From Bacillota bacterium (GTDB taxonomy: Bacteria > Bacillota > Clostridia > Oscillospirales > Ruminococcaceae): DNA of 64,000 nucleotides. Each line of letters opens with the position of its first letter. Position 1 is the stretch's first letter. The notes below the pieces were generated by a model, which searched no databases, had not been told where the DNA came from, and saw only the letters and a list, made by a program, of their open reading frames with translations. The stretch spans positions 24,758 through 88,757 of the forward strand of contig JAEWWT010000026.1 of the NCBI GenBank assembly GCA_023396225.1, read 5' to 3'. Positions 1 through 8,282 of this stretch are shown piece after piece. Position numbers and translations under genes: made by a program.

Positions 1-1
1 T

Positions 2-115
2 TCCGACGCAGGGTTGCCTGCGGCAAATGGGATTATTTCAGGAAGTGCTGTATATTTCATAATTTCTCTAATAGCACTTGGCTTAAGACCTTTAACCTTA
101 TTTGAAAAATTGTAA
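2..115 (+). CDS. C-terminal end of an unidentified membrane protein (partial)
   Basis: An open frame enters from the left edge and stops at TAA 113-115, giving 37 residues. It contains a hydrophobic stretch (VYFIISLIALGL) that looks like a last transmembrane helix, followed by a short tail. The family cannot be named from so little sequence. It lies upstream of spoVB on the same strand with a 124-bp gap that includes a good ribosome binding site for spoVB. Confidence 0.45.
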   Translation, partial: SDAGLPAANGIISGSAVYFIISLIALGLRPLTLFEKL

Positions 116-239
116 TTCATTTATTCCGCTACCTTTCTGAATTATGATATTTTTAATGTTACGACTATAAATTATAACACATATATTCAGTACAAGCAAC
201 ATAAAAATTATAAAAAGACAATTTCGGGAGGACAATTGC

Positions 240-1922
240 TTGAAGAAACAGGGCTTTTTATATGGATCTGTCATACTGATATTATCAGTTGTTATAGTAA
301 AAGTTATCGGCGCACTGTTTAGAATTCCACTTGCAAATATGCTCGGAGGAACGGGCATGGGCTATTTCTCATGCGCATACGGAATTTTCATGATTATATA
401 TGCCGTATCAGTAACAGGACTTCCAACGGCTGTTGCAAAGCTTACTGCCGAAAGTATAGCACTTGAACAGTATAGGGATGTAAGGCAGATAAAGAAAATA
501 TCTCTTATGTTATTTACTGCAACAGGACTGGTATCCACTGCTGTAATTGCGCTTCTTGCATATCCTTTCTGCAAATATGTTGCCGGAAATATAAATGCTG
601 TTCCTGCTGTTATTGCAATTGCACCGTCTGTGCTGTTTGGATGTATAATGTCGGTTTATAGGGGCTATTATGAGGGTATGCGCAATATGTATCCGACAGC
701 TGTATCCCAGATTATCGAAGGAATGGTTAAGCTGATTTCAGGATTGGGACTTGCATATCTTACTTTAAAAACTGCTGTTTCAAACCCTGAATTTCTTAGC
801 AAGCTTGTTAAAATTATGAAGCTGACAGGCTTCAGCGCAGAAACAGATTTACTTCCATATGCAGCAGCAGCGGCAGTGCTCGGTATCACAATATCAACTG
901 CTATGGGAACTGTATTTCTTGTTTTAAGGGATAAGATAGCAGGGGATGGGATTACACGCGAAGTCCTCAGCAAATCTGTACGTTCAAGCAGCAGAAAAAC
1001 AATAGTAAAGGAACTGCTGAAAATAGTTATACCAGTTGCGGCAGGTTCGCTGATTACAAATCTTACATCATTGATAGATCTTACTACTATAATGAGATCG
1101 CTCAAGCTTGCTATGTTCAAGGCACCTGGCTTTTTTGCAGAACTGACAGGCGGAAGTGTTGCAGGTAGTATGATACCTACATTTATATTCGGAAGCTTTA
1201 CAGGACTTGCAGTTTCTGTTTTTAACCTTGTTCCGTCATTTACAAATATGTTCGGAAAGGGTGTACTTCCTACGCTGTCAACAGCTTTTGCAATGAAAAA
1301 CAGTAAAGATATATGCAGTTCATCCTACAATGTGCTTTTTACAACTGCATTTATTTCAATGCCTGCAGGAATAGGAATTTCTGCGCTGTCTGAGCCAATA
1401 CTTTATCTGTTGTTCCCTAATAAGCTGGCAGAAATAAGAGTTTGTGCAGAATCTCTTGCTGTTCTTGGAGTTGGCGTAGTATTTCTTTCTTTGTCTATGT
1501 CTATCTTTTCTGTACTTCAGGCAGCAGGCAAAGCGCAGATTCCTGTGATTATAATACTGGCAGGTGTAATTGTAAAATTAATAGGCAATACATTTCTTGT
1601 TCCTGTCCCGGAGCTTAATGTTACCGGTGCAGCAATATCAACAGATATATGCTATATTGTAATATTAATTATTTCTATTTACGAGCTGTACAAGATTACA
1701 AAAGTTTGTTTATCAAACATAATAAAAATGCTTTTAAAAATTCTTATCAGTTCACTTATGTGCGGCTCAGCTGCATACCTTGCATATGGATTTGTCAGTA
1801 GGTATATGTCAAATCTCTTTTCTTTGGCTGTTTCAATACTACTTGGTGCTTTAATATACATAATTACAACACATTTATCGGGAACATTCACAAAAAGTAC
1901 GTTAAAAATGCTGATTTCTTAA
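240..1922 (+). CDS. spoVB: SpoVB/YabM-type polysaccharide flippase (MOP superfamily)
   Basis: Integral membrane protein of 560 residues, close to the usual length of SpoVB/YabM proteins. These belong to the MOP flippase superfamily (MurJ/RfbX-like) and move lipid-linked glycans or cell-wall precursors across the membrane. About a dozen or more hydrophobic segments run the whole length, and the N-terminus has the typical GSVILILSVVIVKVIGALFR-like opening helix with IPLANMLGGTGMG. The start is TTG at 240 behind GGGAGGA. Its neighbours mazG, hup and rqcP reproduce the conserved yabM-yabN-hup-yabO gene order of Bacillus and Clostridia, which strongly supports the family call. Whether it acts in spore cortex or vegetative wall synthesis is not visible from the sequence. 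Confidence 0.85.
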   Translation: MKKQGFLYGSVILILSVVIVKVIGALFRIPLANMLGGTGMGYFSCAYGIFMIIYAVSVTGLPTAVAKLTAESIALEQYRDVRQIKKISLMLFTATGLVSTAVIALLAYPFCKYVAGNINAVPAVIAIAPSVLFGCIMSVYRGYYEGMRNMYPTAVSQIIEGMVKLISGLGLAYLTLKTAVSNPEFLSKLVKIMKLTGFSAETDLLPYAAAAAVLGITISTAMGTVFLVLRDKIAGDGITREVLSKSVRSSSRKTIVKELLKIVIPVAAGSLITNLTSLIDLTTIMRSLKLAMFKAPGFFAELTGGSVAGSMIPTFIFGSFTGLAVSVFNLVPSFTNMFGKGVLPTLSTAFAMKNSKDICSSSYNVLFTTAFISMPAGIGISALSEPILYLLFPNKLAEIRVCAESLAVLGVGVVFLSLSMSIFSVLQAAGKAQIPVIIILAGVIVKLIGNTFLVPVPELNVTGAAISTDICYIVILIISIYELYKITKVCLSNIIKMLLKILISSLMCGSAAYLAYGFVSRYMSNLFSLAVSILLGALIYIITTHLSGTFTKSTLKMLIS

Positions 1923-2114
1923 AAAATTATAAAAAACTATTGAATTATTTCTTGATATCGGTTAATATATAAACTGTACCGAAAAATGGGTATTAAGAAA
2001 GCGTTGATTAATTCTGTTATCTTACCTTTCAGAAAAGGATTTTTGGGGTTTGAGGCTTATAGTTTTACCTTTAATCAGTATCTTCTTAATTTATTGTAAA
2101 TTTCAGAGGTTATT

Positions 2115-2906
2115 ATGGACTTCAACTTTAAAAACGTATATAATATAAATGATTTATTGCACATAGTCAGTATATTGAGATCCGAAGAGGGCTGTCCATG
2201 GGATAAGGAACAGACTCATAAGTCTGTCAGAAAAGATTTTCTCGAGGAAGTTTATGAGGTTGCAGAGGCTATCGATAAAGAAGATTCTGAATTGCTTCGT
2301 GAAGAACTTGGTGACGTGCTTCTTCAGGTTGTTTTTCATGCTCAGATTGAAAGGGAAAAAAGTGTTTTTCAATTTGAAGATGTTGTTGATGAAGTTTGCC
2401 ATAAGCTTATTATAAGGCATCCTCATGTGTTTGGTGATGTCAAGGTCAAGGATACCGAAGAGGTTCTGAAAAACTGGAATAACATCAAGCAGGATACAAA
2501 AGGGCAGGAAACTTACACAGAAACTCTTGAAAGTGTATGTTCAGCACTCCCGGCTCTTATGAGAGCGCAGAAAACAGGTCAGCGTGCAAAACGTGCAGGC
2601 ATGGATTTCAAAAATGCTTTTTCTGCATTGGAGCGTCTTGAAGAAGAAATTGCAGAATTAAAGGAAAGTATGCTTGCTGATAATGCTGATAACATTGAAG
2701 AAGAACTCGGTGATGTACTGTTTTCGGCTGTTAATGTGTGCAGATTGAATAAAGTAGATGCTGAAGAAGCGCTGACACGTTCAACAGACAAGTTTGTTAA
2801 TCGTTTTAAAAAGGCAGAAGATCTAATCAGATGTGACGGGCTGGATATGAAGGCTCTGACCATAAATGAGCTTGATGCTTATTGGCAGAAAGCAAAAAAA
2901 CAATAA
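2115..2906 (+). CDS. mazG: MazG nucleoside triphosphate pyrophosphohydrolase
   Basis: 263-residue MazG protein that hydrolyses (d)NTPs to monophosphates and pyrophosphate, a housecleaning function. Two MazG repeats are visible. The first has EEVYEVAEAID followed by EELGDVLLQVVFH (about residues 43-80). The second has LEEEIAELKE and EELGDVLFSAVN (about residues 178-210). These acidic EExxE...ExxD patterns bind magnesium. Bacillus YabN carries an additional N-terminal tetrapyrrole-methylase domain. That domain is absent here, so this is the short E. coli MazG-like form. It sits between spoVB and hup as in the yab cluster. Confidence 0.9.
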   Translation: MDFNFKNVYNINDLLHIVSILRSEEGCPWDKEQTHKSVRKDFLEEVYEVAEAIDKEDSELLREELGDVLLQVVFHAQIEREKSVFQFEDVVDEVCHKLIIRHPHVFGDVKVKDTEEVLKNWNNIKQDTKGQETYTETLESVCSALPALMRAQKTGQRAKRAGMDFKNAFSALERLEEEIAELKESMLADNADNIEEELGDVLFSAVNVCRLNKVDAEEALTRSTDKFVNRFKKAEDLIRCDGLDMKALTINELDAYWQKAKKQ

Positions 2907-2944
2907 AATGGCTTTGCCATTTATAATTTTGGAGGTAAAAAATC

Positions 2945-3235
2945 ATGACAAAGAACATGACAAAGGCAGATCTTATTAGTTCTATAGCTGAAAAAGGTGA
3001 ATTTACTAAGAAGGATGCTGAAAAAGCTCTTAATGCAGTATTAACATCTATAACTGAAGCTCTCGTTAAGGGTGAAAAGGTTCAGATTGTAGGCTTCGGT
3101 ACTTTTGAAGTTCGCGACAAGAAGGAAAAGGAAGCTATCAACCCTAAGACTAAGGAAAAGGTACTTGTTCCTGCAAGAAAGTCCCCTGCATTCAAGGCTG
3201 GTAAGGCTCTTAAGGATGCTGTTGATGTCAAGTAA
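2945..3235 (+). CDS. hup: HU-family DNA-binding protein
   Basis: 96-residue HU/IHF-family nucleoid protein. It binds and bends DNA as a dimer. The sequence shows the N-terminal helical dimerisation region (KADLISSIAEKGEFTKKDAE) and the beta-arm region with GFGTFEVRDKKEKEAINPKT and the proline-containing arm tip. ATG at 2945 follows a strong GGAGGT. A hairpin terminator follows at 3265-3306, so hup transcripts may end before rqcP. Confidence 0.95.
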   Translation: MTKNMTKADLISSIAEKGEFTKKDAEKALNAVLTSITEALVKGEKVQIVGFGTFEVRDKKEKEAINPKTKEKVLVPARKSPAFKAGKALKDAVDVK

Positions 3236-3264
3236 TTGAATACTTAATTGGCATGTTGCATTTC

Positions 3265-3306
3265 GGGCAGGCGAAACAGTATTTTTCTGTTTGGCACTGC
3301 CCTTTT
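3265..3306 (+). terminator. Rho-independent terminator after hup
   Basis: GGGCAG...AAACAG pairs with CTGTTT...CTGCCC around a T-rich loop, and TTTT follows at 3303-3306. The stem has a small internal mismatch. It lies 30 bp after the hup stop codon. Confidence 0.75.
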
Positions 3307-3374
3307 GTATTATGAATAGAATTGTATTTACAATATTTACAGGGGCATAAATCCATAAAGGAAAGGATATTTAT

Positions 3375-3617
3375 ATGAGACTTGATAAATATTTAAAAGT
3401 TACAAGACTTATTAAGCGCAGAACTGTTGCAAATGAAGCTTGTGACGCTGATAAAATTGTAGTAAACGGTAAGGCTGCAAGGGCATCATATGATGTCAAG
3501 GTTGGTGATATAATTGAAATCAACATGGGACATAAGCCCCTTAAAGTAAAGGTTTTGAATGTTACCGAATATGCTACCAAAGAAAATGCTGCTGAAAACT
3601 ATATAGTGATAGAATAG
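3375..3617 (+). CDS. rqcP: S4-domain RNA-binding protein RqcP (YabO)
   Basis: 80-residue protein consisting of an S4 RNA-binding domain: RLDKYLKVTRLIKRRTVAN followed by VNGKAARASYDVKVGD. In Bacillus, YabO/RqcP binds stalled 50S subunits and supports C-terminal alanine tailing with RqcH in ribosome quality control. The conserved position after hup supports the assignment. The start is ATG at 3375 behind AAAGGA. The usual downstream genes yabP, yabQ and divIC are not present here. Confidence 0.88.
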   Translation: MRLDKYLKVTRLIKRRTVANEACDADKIVVNGKAARASYDVKVGDIIEINMGHKPLKVKVLNVTEYATKENAAENYIVIE

Positions 3618-3627
3618 TGAGGTACTT

Positions 3628-3798
3628 ATGGGACCTTATGAATATATTGCAATAAAAATAGACGGTGACTATGCAGTTCTTAAAAGGACTGATATACCGT
3701 CAGATGATACTATTCTTGTAGCAATGGCGCTTCTTCCGCAGGGAGTGGATGAGGGTACAAAGCTTAAATGGGAAAATCTCGAATATACTATAGCTTAA
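3628..3798 (+). CDS. Small DUF3006-like protein
   Basis: 56-residue open frame, ATG at 3628 (GTGAGG upstream), stop TAA 3796-3798, starting 10 bp after rqcP. The pattern (IDGDYAVLKR, LLPQGVDEGTKLKW) resembles DUF3006 proteins, which show a 'dR-E-dyAvl ... LPeg-kEGdvl' layout and are usually found beside ComEC-like hydrolases. A second DUF3006 gene lies at 52961-53167 in that usual context. The function is unknown. The reading frame ends directly before a hairpin terminator, which fits a real last gene of the rqcP transcript. Confidence 0.7.
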   Translation: MGPYEYIAIKIDGDYAVLKRTDIPSDDTILVAMALLPQGVDEGTKLKWENLEYTIA

Positions 3799-3801
3799 AA
3801 A

Positions 3802-3830
3802 ATGGCTGCCCTGAATCAGGACAGCCATAA
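3802..3830. terminator. Bidirectional terminator between converging genes
   Basis: ATGGCTGCCCT and AGGACAGCCAT form an 11-bp stem with one mismatch and a five-base loop. It is flanked by A-rich DNA on the left and AATTTATT on the right. It lies between the small plus-strand gene and the converging zinc-ribbon gene. Confidence 0.75.
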
Positions 3831-3841
3831 TTTATTAAGCA

Positions 3842-4282
3842 CTAGTCTTCTTTTTTATCTTCTTCAATTTCTGTTACTTCTGTAACTTCTTCGTCTGTTT
3901 TTTCTTCTTCAACAGGTGGTTCAGGCTTTTCAAGCTTTGCTCCGCACTTGCCGCAGAAATTATTGTCAATTGAGTTTTCTGCTCCGCATTCCTGACATGC
4001 AACAACACCCCTGATAGAAAGGAGCTGCGCCTTCATTTCAGCGATAGTTTCAATTGCAGCCTTGATTTCATTTACAAGCTCAGCAACATTTTCAGCAGGG
4101 TTATCCTTGTTATTAGCAAAGTATTCCTTGCCGAGTTCTGCATAGCTTTGTAAAAGTGAATGTTCAAGTGTGCTGATTCTGCAGTTTAATTTTGCAATGT
4201 CAGTAACAAACTTTGTCCTTTCGCCTACAGCCTGGCTTGCCTCTGTAATTGTTTTGCCTATTTTGTCAAAGATTTCATTCAT
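3842..4282 (-). CDS. Coiled-coil zinc-ribbon protein of unknown function
   Basis: 146 residues. The first 90 are predicted helical and amphipathic (MNEIFDKIGKTITEASQAVG onward). They are followed by a zinc ribbon with two CxxC knuckles, CQEC and CGKC (about residues 96-114), and a very acidic tail rich in Glu and Asp. Such zinc-ribbon proteins are common in gut Clostridia and have no assigned function. ATG at 4282 has a strong AGGAGGT. The gene has its own consensus promoter at 4327-4355, so it is transcribed independently of the upstream phosphorylase. Confidence 0.75.
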   Translation of the reverse strand: MNEIFDKIGKTITEASQAVGERTKFVTDIAKLNCRISTLEHSLLQSYAELGKEYFANNKDNPAENVAELVNEIKAAIETIAEMKAQLLSIRGVVACQECGAENSIDNNFCGKCGAKLEKPEPPVEEEKTDEEVTEVTEIEEDKKED

Positions 4283-4326
4283 GATAATTACCTCCTATAA
4301 TAAATATTACTGTACCTAATGTCAAT

Positions 4327-4355
4327 ATTATATCAAATATAATATTACTTGTCAA
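4327..4355 (-). promoter_or_regulatory. Sigma-A promoter of the zinc-ribbon gene
   Basis: On the minus strand TTGACA, 17-nt spacer, TATAAT: a perfect consensus. The -35 box overlaps the stop codon of the upstream phosphorylase gene. The -10 side also contains an inverted repeat AATATTATAT/ATATAATATT with a 3-nt centre. Confidence 0.85.
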
Positions 4356-5668
4356 GAGGTTCTGATAACTTTTATTACATTTTTGTTTAAAGTAGATTGT
4401 TTTTTTAAACTGCCTGAAGATATGTGTACAGCATCAACAAAACTCTGCTTTATTTCATCAATATTACATTCGGTTGATGTATATAAATATGCTAGTACAT
4501 CTCCCTTATTAATATATTCACCAACTGTTTTATTAAGACGTATTCCTGCTGAAAAGTCAATTTCTGTATCCTTAGTCTTTCTTCCTGCACCAAGTGCTAG
4601 AGAAATAAGACCTACTTTCTCACAGCATATCTTATCTATTAATCCACTTTCATGTGCATATACTTCAACAGTTTTATCAGCCTGCTTGAACAGACTGTAA
4701 TCATTTATTACATCAGCATTTCCGCCTTGCAATGCTATCATTTCAGCAAGCTTATTCAATGCATTACCTGAAGAAACAGCTTCCTCTGCAAGCTTAGTAC
4801 ATTCTTCAGGAGTTCCTTTTCCTCCAAGGTGCAGCATTTCTGTAGCAAGTGCGATGCATATTTCATGAAGATCAACAGGGGCATTTCCTTTAAGTGCTTC
4901 AATTGCCTCAATGACTTCGAGAGAGTTGCCGATGTTTCTTCCAAGAGGCTTGCTCATATCGGTAAGAATAGCTGAACATTTTCTGCCTGCAAGCTTTGCT
5001 GTTCGCACCATAGCGTCAGCAAGTTTTTCAGCATCTTCTGTATTCTTCATGAATGCGCCGTCACCGACCTTGACATCAAGGACAATTCCGTCTGCACCCG
5101 TAGCAAGCTTTTTGCTCATGATACTTGAACAGATAAGAGGAATACTGTCAACAGTTGCAGTTGCATTTCTCAGCGCATAAAGCTTTTTATCCGCAGGTAC
5201 AAGAGTGCCTGTCTGACCTGCAACAGCAAGACCTGCTTTTTTGATGTTTCCAATAAATGTTTCATAATCAAGACTTGTCACAAATCCAGGAATGGATTCA
5301 AGCTTGTCTATAGTGCCTCCTGTGTGACCAAGTCCTCTGCCTGACATTTTTGGCACATAAATACCACAAGAGGCAACAATAGGGGCGACGATAAGAGTTG
5401 TCTTATCGCCCACCCCTCCAGTGCTGTGTTTATCAATGCAAGGCTTGTCAAGCCCGAGCGTAAATGTATCTCCTGACCTTGACATAGCCATAGTAAGGTC
5501 AACAGTTTCCCTGTCCGAAAGGGAATTGAAGCAAACGCTCATCAGCCAGGCAGAAGCCTGATAATCAGGAATCTGCCCGCCTACATAACCATTTATAAAC
5601 CACTCAATTTCGTCGGTGGAAAGCTCTTCATTATGTTTTTTCTTTGTTATAATATCATACATTGTCAT
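4352..5668 (-). CDS. pdp: Pyrimidine-nucleoside (thymidine) phosphorylase
   Basis: 438-residue enzyme that splits uridine, thymidine or deoxyuridine with phosphate to give the free base and (deoxy)ribose 1-phosphate. The glycosyltransferase family 3 layout is clear: an N-terminal helical domain, KHSTGGVGDKTTL (phosphate binding, about residues 80-92), MSGRGLGHTGGTIDKLE, and a C-terminal domain with TKDTEIDFSAGI. The length fits Pdp of Firmicutes. It starts at ATG 5668 inside the stop region of the SpoIID gene (ATGA overlap), so it is the last gene of the sortase operon. DeoA versus Pdp specificity cannot be separated by eye. Confidence 0.9.
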   Translation of the reverse strand: MTMYDIITKKKHNEELSTDEIEWFINGYVGGQIPDYQASAWLMSVCFNSLSDRETVDLTMAMSRSGDTFTLGLDKPCIDKHSTGGVGDKTTLIVAPIVASCGIYVPKMSGRGLGHTGGTIDKLESIPGFVTSLDYETFIGNIKKAGLAVAGQTGTLVPADKKLYALRNATATVDSIPLICSSIMSKKLATGADGIVLDVKVGDGAFMKNTEDAEKLADAMVRTAKLAGRKCSAILTDMSKPLGRNIGNSLEVIEAIEALKGNAPVDLHEICIALATEMLHLGGKGTPEECTKLAEEAVSSGNALNKLAEMIALQGGNADVINDYSLFKQADKTVEVYAHESGLIDKICCEKVGLISLALGAGRKTKDTEIDFSAGIRLNKTVGEYINKGDVLAYLYTSTECNIDEIKQSFVDAVHISSGSLKKQSTLNKNVIKVIRTS

Positions 5669-7116
5669 TGTACAGTTATCCCCGTATAGTAATATTTGAG
5701 TATATCAGTATATGTATACCCTTGACTAGCAAGAATATTCGCTCCGTTCTGACTCATACCAACGCCGTGACCGTAGCCATATGTAGTGAAAACAAACTGA
5801 TCGTTGCTATATGAAACATCAAAGCTTGCACTTCTAAGTCTGAATCCCATGACATTCTCTCTGAGAGTTCTTCCTGAAACGGTTTTCTGACCGTCAATGC
5901 TTACTGTTCCGACATAGGCTGTGTCAACATAAGACATTATTTTAATCCAGTTTGAAGGATCAGATGAAAGCTGAATTCCGAAATAACTTTCAAGGTAACC
6001 TCTAATTTCACTTTCTGAAAATGTTTTTGTAACACCGTAGTTAGGATCACCTGACATATCAACATTGCATGGAACACTTATCAGATAAGGAATGCTTGAG
6101 CCCCATACGTTAGAAGCTGAAGACGAATATCCTGCTGTTGATGCACTGTAAACAGTTTGTGCAATACTGCCGTTGTAATAACAGCCTACTCCGCTTACAG
6201 CAGAAACATTTCTCTTTATTTTCTCGGAAATATTATTGGAAACAAGTACAGATGGATTTATTCCAACTGAATTATTGTACTTAACAAATGAATATGCTGC
6301 AACGGCTTGAGCCTTCAATGCTTCATCAGAAAAGCTTGTTGACATTTCAGTTGCAACTATCATGCAGACAAGTGTATAAGCATCCATTGTCTGAACAGAA
6401 CCGTTGATTTTAACAGAAAGACTTTCGTTCCACCCATTTTCTTGTATTGGGTTTGTAACAGATGTAGTGTTAGTAAAATTATCAGCGGAAATAACAACAT
6501 CAGGAACGGATGTCACAGGAACAGGTACAGTTGTAACAACAGCAGTTTCTGTAAATGTCACAGGAACAGATTCAGTAAATGTAACTGGAGCTGTCGTAAC
6601 TTTTTTTGTGACGGGTTTAGTCTCCTTGACAGTGGTTTCCTTAACAGTAGTTTTCTTAACAGTTGTTTCTTTGACGGTGGTTTCTTTGACAGTTGTTTCT
6701 TTTTTTATTTCCGAGTAATCATTGTCATTTTTTTTAGCCAATAATCCTGCATTTGTAGCTTTTACAGTTTCAAAACCATTATTGTCATCGTATAGTTCTT
6801 CGTCATTTTCTATGTCAGCATAAACTTTTTCTTCATCTTGAAATTCGCTATGTAAATCTGCGCTTTGCGTAATTTCTTCGGTGATGGGAGGCTCGGTAAT
6901 TATTATAATTTCAGATTGAGACATATCCTCAGGATCTGATTCTGTATGTTCATCAATGCTCAGTTCTGATTCAGAAGATTCACTTCCAGAGCTGTATCTT
7001 AAATCTTCAGATATTTGAACATTATCAACATTTCTGATAAAACAGAATACAAAGACATAAAATGTTCCGACTAGCAGAATTGCTGTTACTGCATTTAATA
7101 TGGCTTTTGTTTTCAT
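5665..7116 (-). CDS. SpoIID/LytB-domain wall protein with threonine-rich stalk
   Basis: 483 residues. One N-terminal membrane anchor (about residues 7-28) is followed by an acidic region. A Thr/Val-rich stalk holds about six KETTV-like pentapeptides (about residues 137-168) and Pro/Thr/Val repeats. A SpoIID/LytB domain spans about residues 230-483. Domain landmarks are VATEMSTSFSDEALKAQAVA and the C-terminal YGHGVGMSQNGANI. SpoIID of Bacillus is a lytic transglycosylase acting on glycan strands during engulfment. LytB-type relatives act in vegetative walls. The stalk suggests a surface protein spanning peptidoglycan. It overlaps pdp by 4 bp and follows four sortases, suggesting a shared role in the envelope. 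Confidence 0.85.
   Translation of the reverse strand: MKTKAILNAVTAILLVGTFYVFVFCFIRNVDNVQISEDLRYSSGSESSESELSIDEHTESDPEDMSQSEIIIITEPPITEEITQSADLHSEFQDEEKVYADIENDEELYDDNNGFETVKATNAGLLAKKNDNDYSEIKKETTVKETTVKETTVKKTTVKETTVKETKPVTKKVTTAPVTFTESVPVTFTETAVVTTVPVPVTSVPDVVISADNFTNTTSVTNPIQENGWNESLSVKINGSVQTMDAYTLVCMIVATEMSTSFSDEALKAQAVAAYSFVKYNNSVGINPSVLVSNNISEKIKRNVSAVSGVGCYYNGSIAQTVYSASTAGYSSSASNVWGSSIPYLISVPCNVDMSGDPNYGVTKTFSESEIRGYLESYFGIQLSSDPSNWIKIMSYVDTAYVGTVSIDGQKTVSGRTLRENVMGFRLRSASFDVSYSNDQFVFTTYGYGHGVGMSQNGANILASQGYTYTDILKYYYTGITVQ
6621..6708 (-). repeat. 15-bp tandem repeats encoding KETTV units
   Basis: About six imperfect 15-bp units encode the pentapeptide K-E/K-T-T-V in the stalk of the SpoIID-domain protein. 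Third-position differences between units suggest the repeats are not brand new. Unit number is likely to vary between strains. Confidence 0.8.
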
Positions 7117-7153
7117 ATACTTCCCCCTATTCAGAATTACATGCCAAGGTGTC

Positions 7154-8203
7154 TTATTCTGACTCTGTTTCTACATATGAACCGCCGTTGTATTTGTAAT
7201 AGATAGCAGGCCATTTTGGATTAGGATTTTTCTGGAATACAGTCATATCAAAGCTGTCGGCTGTTTCACCGTCACGAAGTCTTCTTGCAATGATAACATG
7301 TCTGGAAGGTTCCCATTCGTATGAGCATGTTGAAAGAGTGATGAACTTATCGCCCTTCTGAATATCAACACCTGTGATAATAGTGCTTCGTTCAGTTATT
7401 TCCTTCAGAAAACTATCAAAAGAATGAGCTCCCGATTCTTCAAAGTTTACAAAGTTCTGATAGTCAAACACATTACCGTTGTCGTGCTCCGGCTCTGTAT
7501 TTGTAACGAAAGTGGAAACTATAACATATGTACCCTGAAAATAATTTGTATCAAAATAAATGAACGGATTTCTCAGCCAGTAGCTTGGATCCCATTTATA
7601 CTTGTCCATATTACCGAACATTGTTCCGTCTTTCTGATTATGACCATAGAAAACAATATTATCTGACATCATATCAGGATATGTACCGATAGTTGCTCTG
7701 TAATCTGCAAAAATAGTTCCGCACTGACGCTGGTTGTCATAGAAGTTATGATCAAGATAATAATCATTGTCTTTTGCTTGAACAACAACTTCGTCAATAA
7801 TCTCAGGTATTCTGAGGTATCCGACAGTATCTTTGTTAATCTCAAGGAATTGTTCAGCAGCAGGAAGATTAACAAGAGGCGGTCTTACAATTTCTCCTGC
7901 TTCATTTTTTTCAAGAGTATCATTTTTATTCTCAATAGTGTCTGATTGGGACTGCTGATATATAAGTTTAATGGTATCATTGTTTTTCTTTGCTTCATAC
8001 ATCTCATAAAAATAAGAGCCGAGAATAATGCCGCAGGCAATAAGAACAACAATGCATGCAAGTACAACTACTTTGCTGATAACTTCTTTTTTACTGTCAT
8101 CTTTCTGTGGGATAAAACTTTTTACAAAGCCCTTTTTCTCTTTCTTTTTCGGACTTTCCTTGTATCGATTCGGTTTGTAATTAGCCTCATCTGATATTGC
8201 CAT
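7154..8203 (-). CDS. Class B sortase (sortase 1)
   Basis: About 349 residues from ATG 8203. I chose this start because MAISDE aligns with MALSRE of the fourth sortase; upstream in-frame ATGs at 8215 and 8248 are possible. A basic cytoplasmic N-terminus and one membrane helix precede the sortase domain. The catalytic set is visible: His in FYGHNQKDGTMFG, Cys in TLSTCSYEW and Arg in EPSRHVIIARR. Class B sortases cleave a sorting signal in an exported protein and attach it to peptidoglycan. No sorting-signal protein lies nearby. It is the fourth sortase transcribed in the operon. Confidence 0.9.
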   Translation of the reverse strand: MAISDEANYKPNRYKESPKKKEKKGFVKSFIPQKDDSKKEVISKVVVLACIVVLIACGIILGSYFYEMYEAKKNNDTIKLIYQQSQSDTIENKNDTLEKNEAGEIVRPPLVNLPAAEQFLEINKDTVGYLRIPEIIDEVVVQAKDNDYYLDHNFYDNQRQCGTIFADYRATIGTYPDMMSDNIVFYGHNQKDGTMFGNMDKYKWDPSYWLRNPFIYFDTNYFQGTYVIVSTFVTNTEPEHDNGNVFDYQNFVNFEESGAHSFDSFLKEITERSTIITGVDIQKGDKFITLSTCSYEWEPSRHVIIARRLRDGETADSFDMTVFQKNPNPKWPAIYYKYNGGSYVETESE

Positions 8204-8282
8204 TGATATGCTCATCCTTTCTGTTCTTGCAGTAATAGATCTACACATAAATTTGCAGTTTGAAAATTTAAACTATATAATT

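Noticed and set aside
668..1120. Minus-strand 150-codon open frame inside spoVB
   Set aside because: Antisense shadow of a well-supported gene, without ribosome binding site or recognisable domain.
6404..6744. Plus-strand open frames opposite the Thr/Val-rich stalk of the SpoIID protein
   Set aside because: They are low-complexity shadows of the repeat, with no ribosome binding site and unlikely composition.
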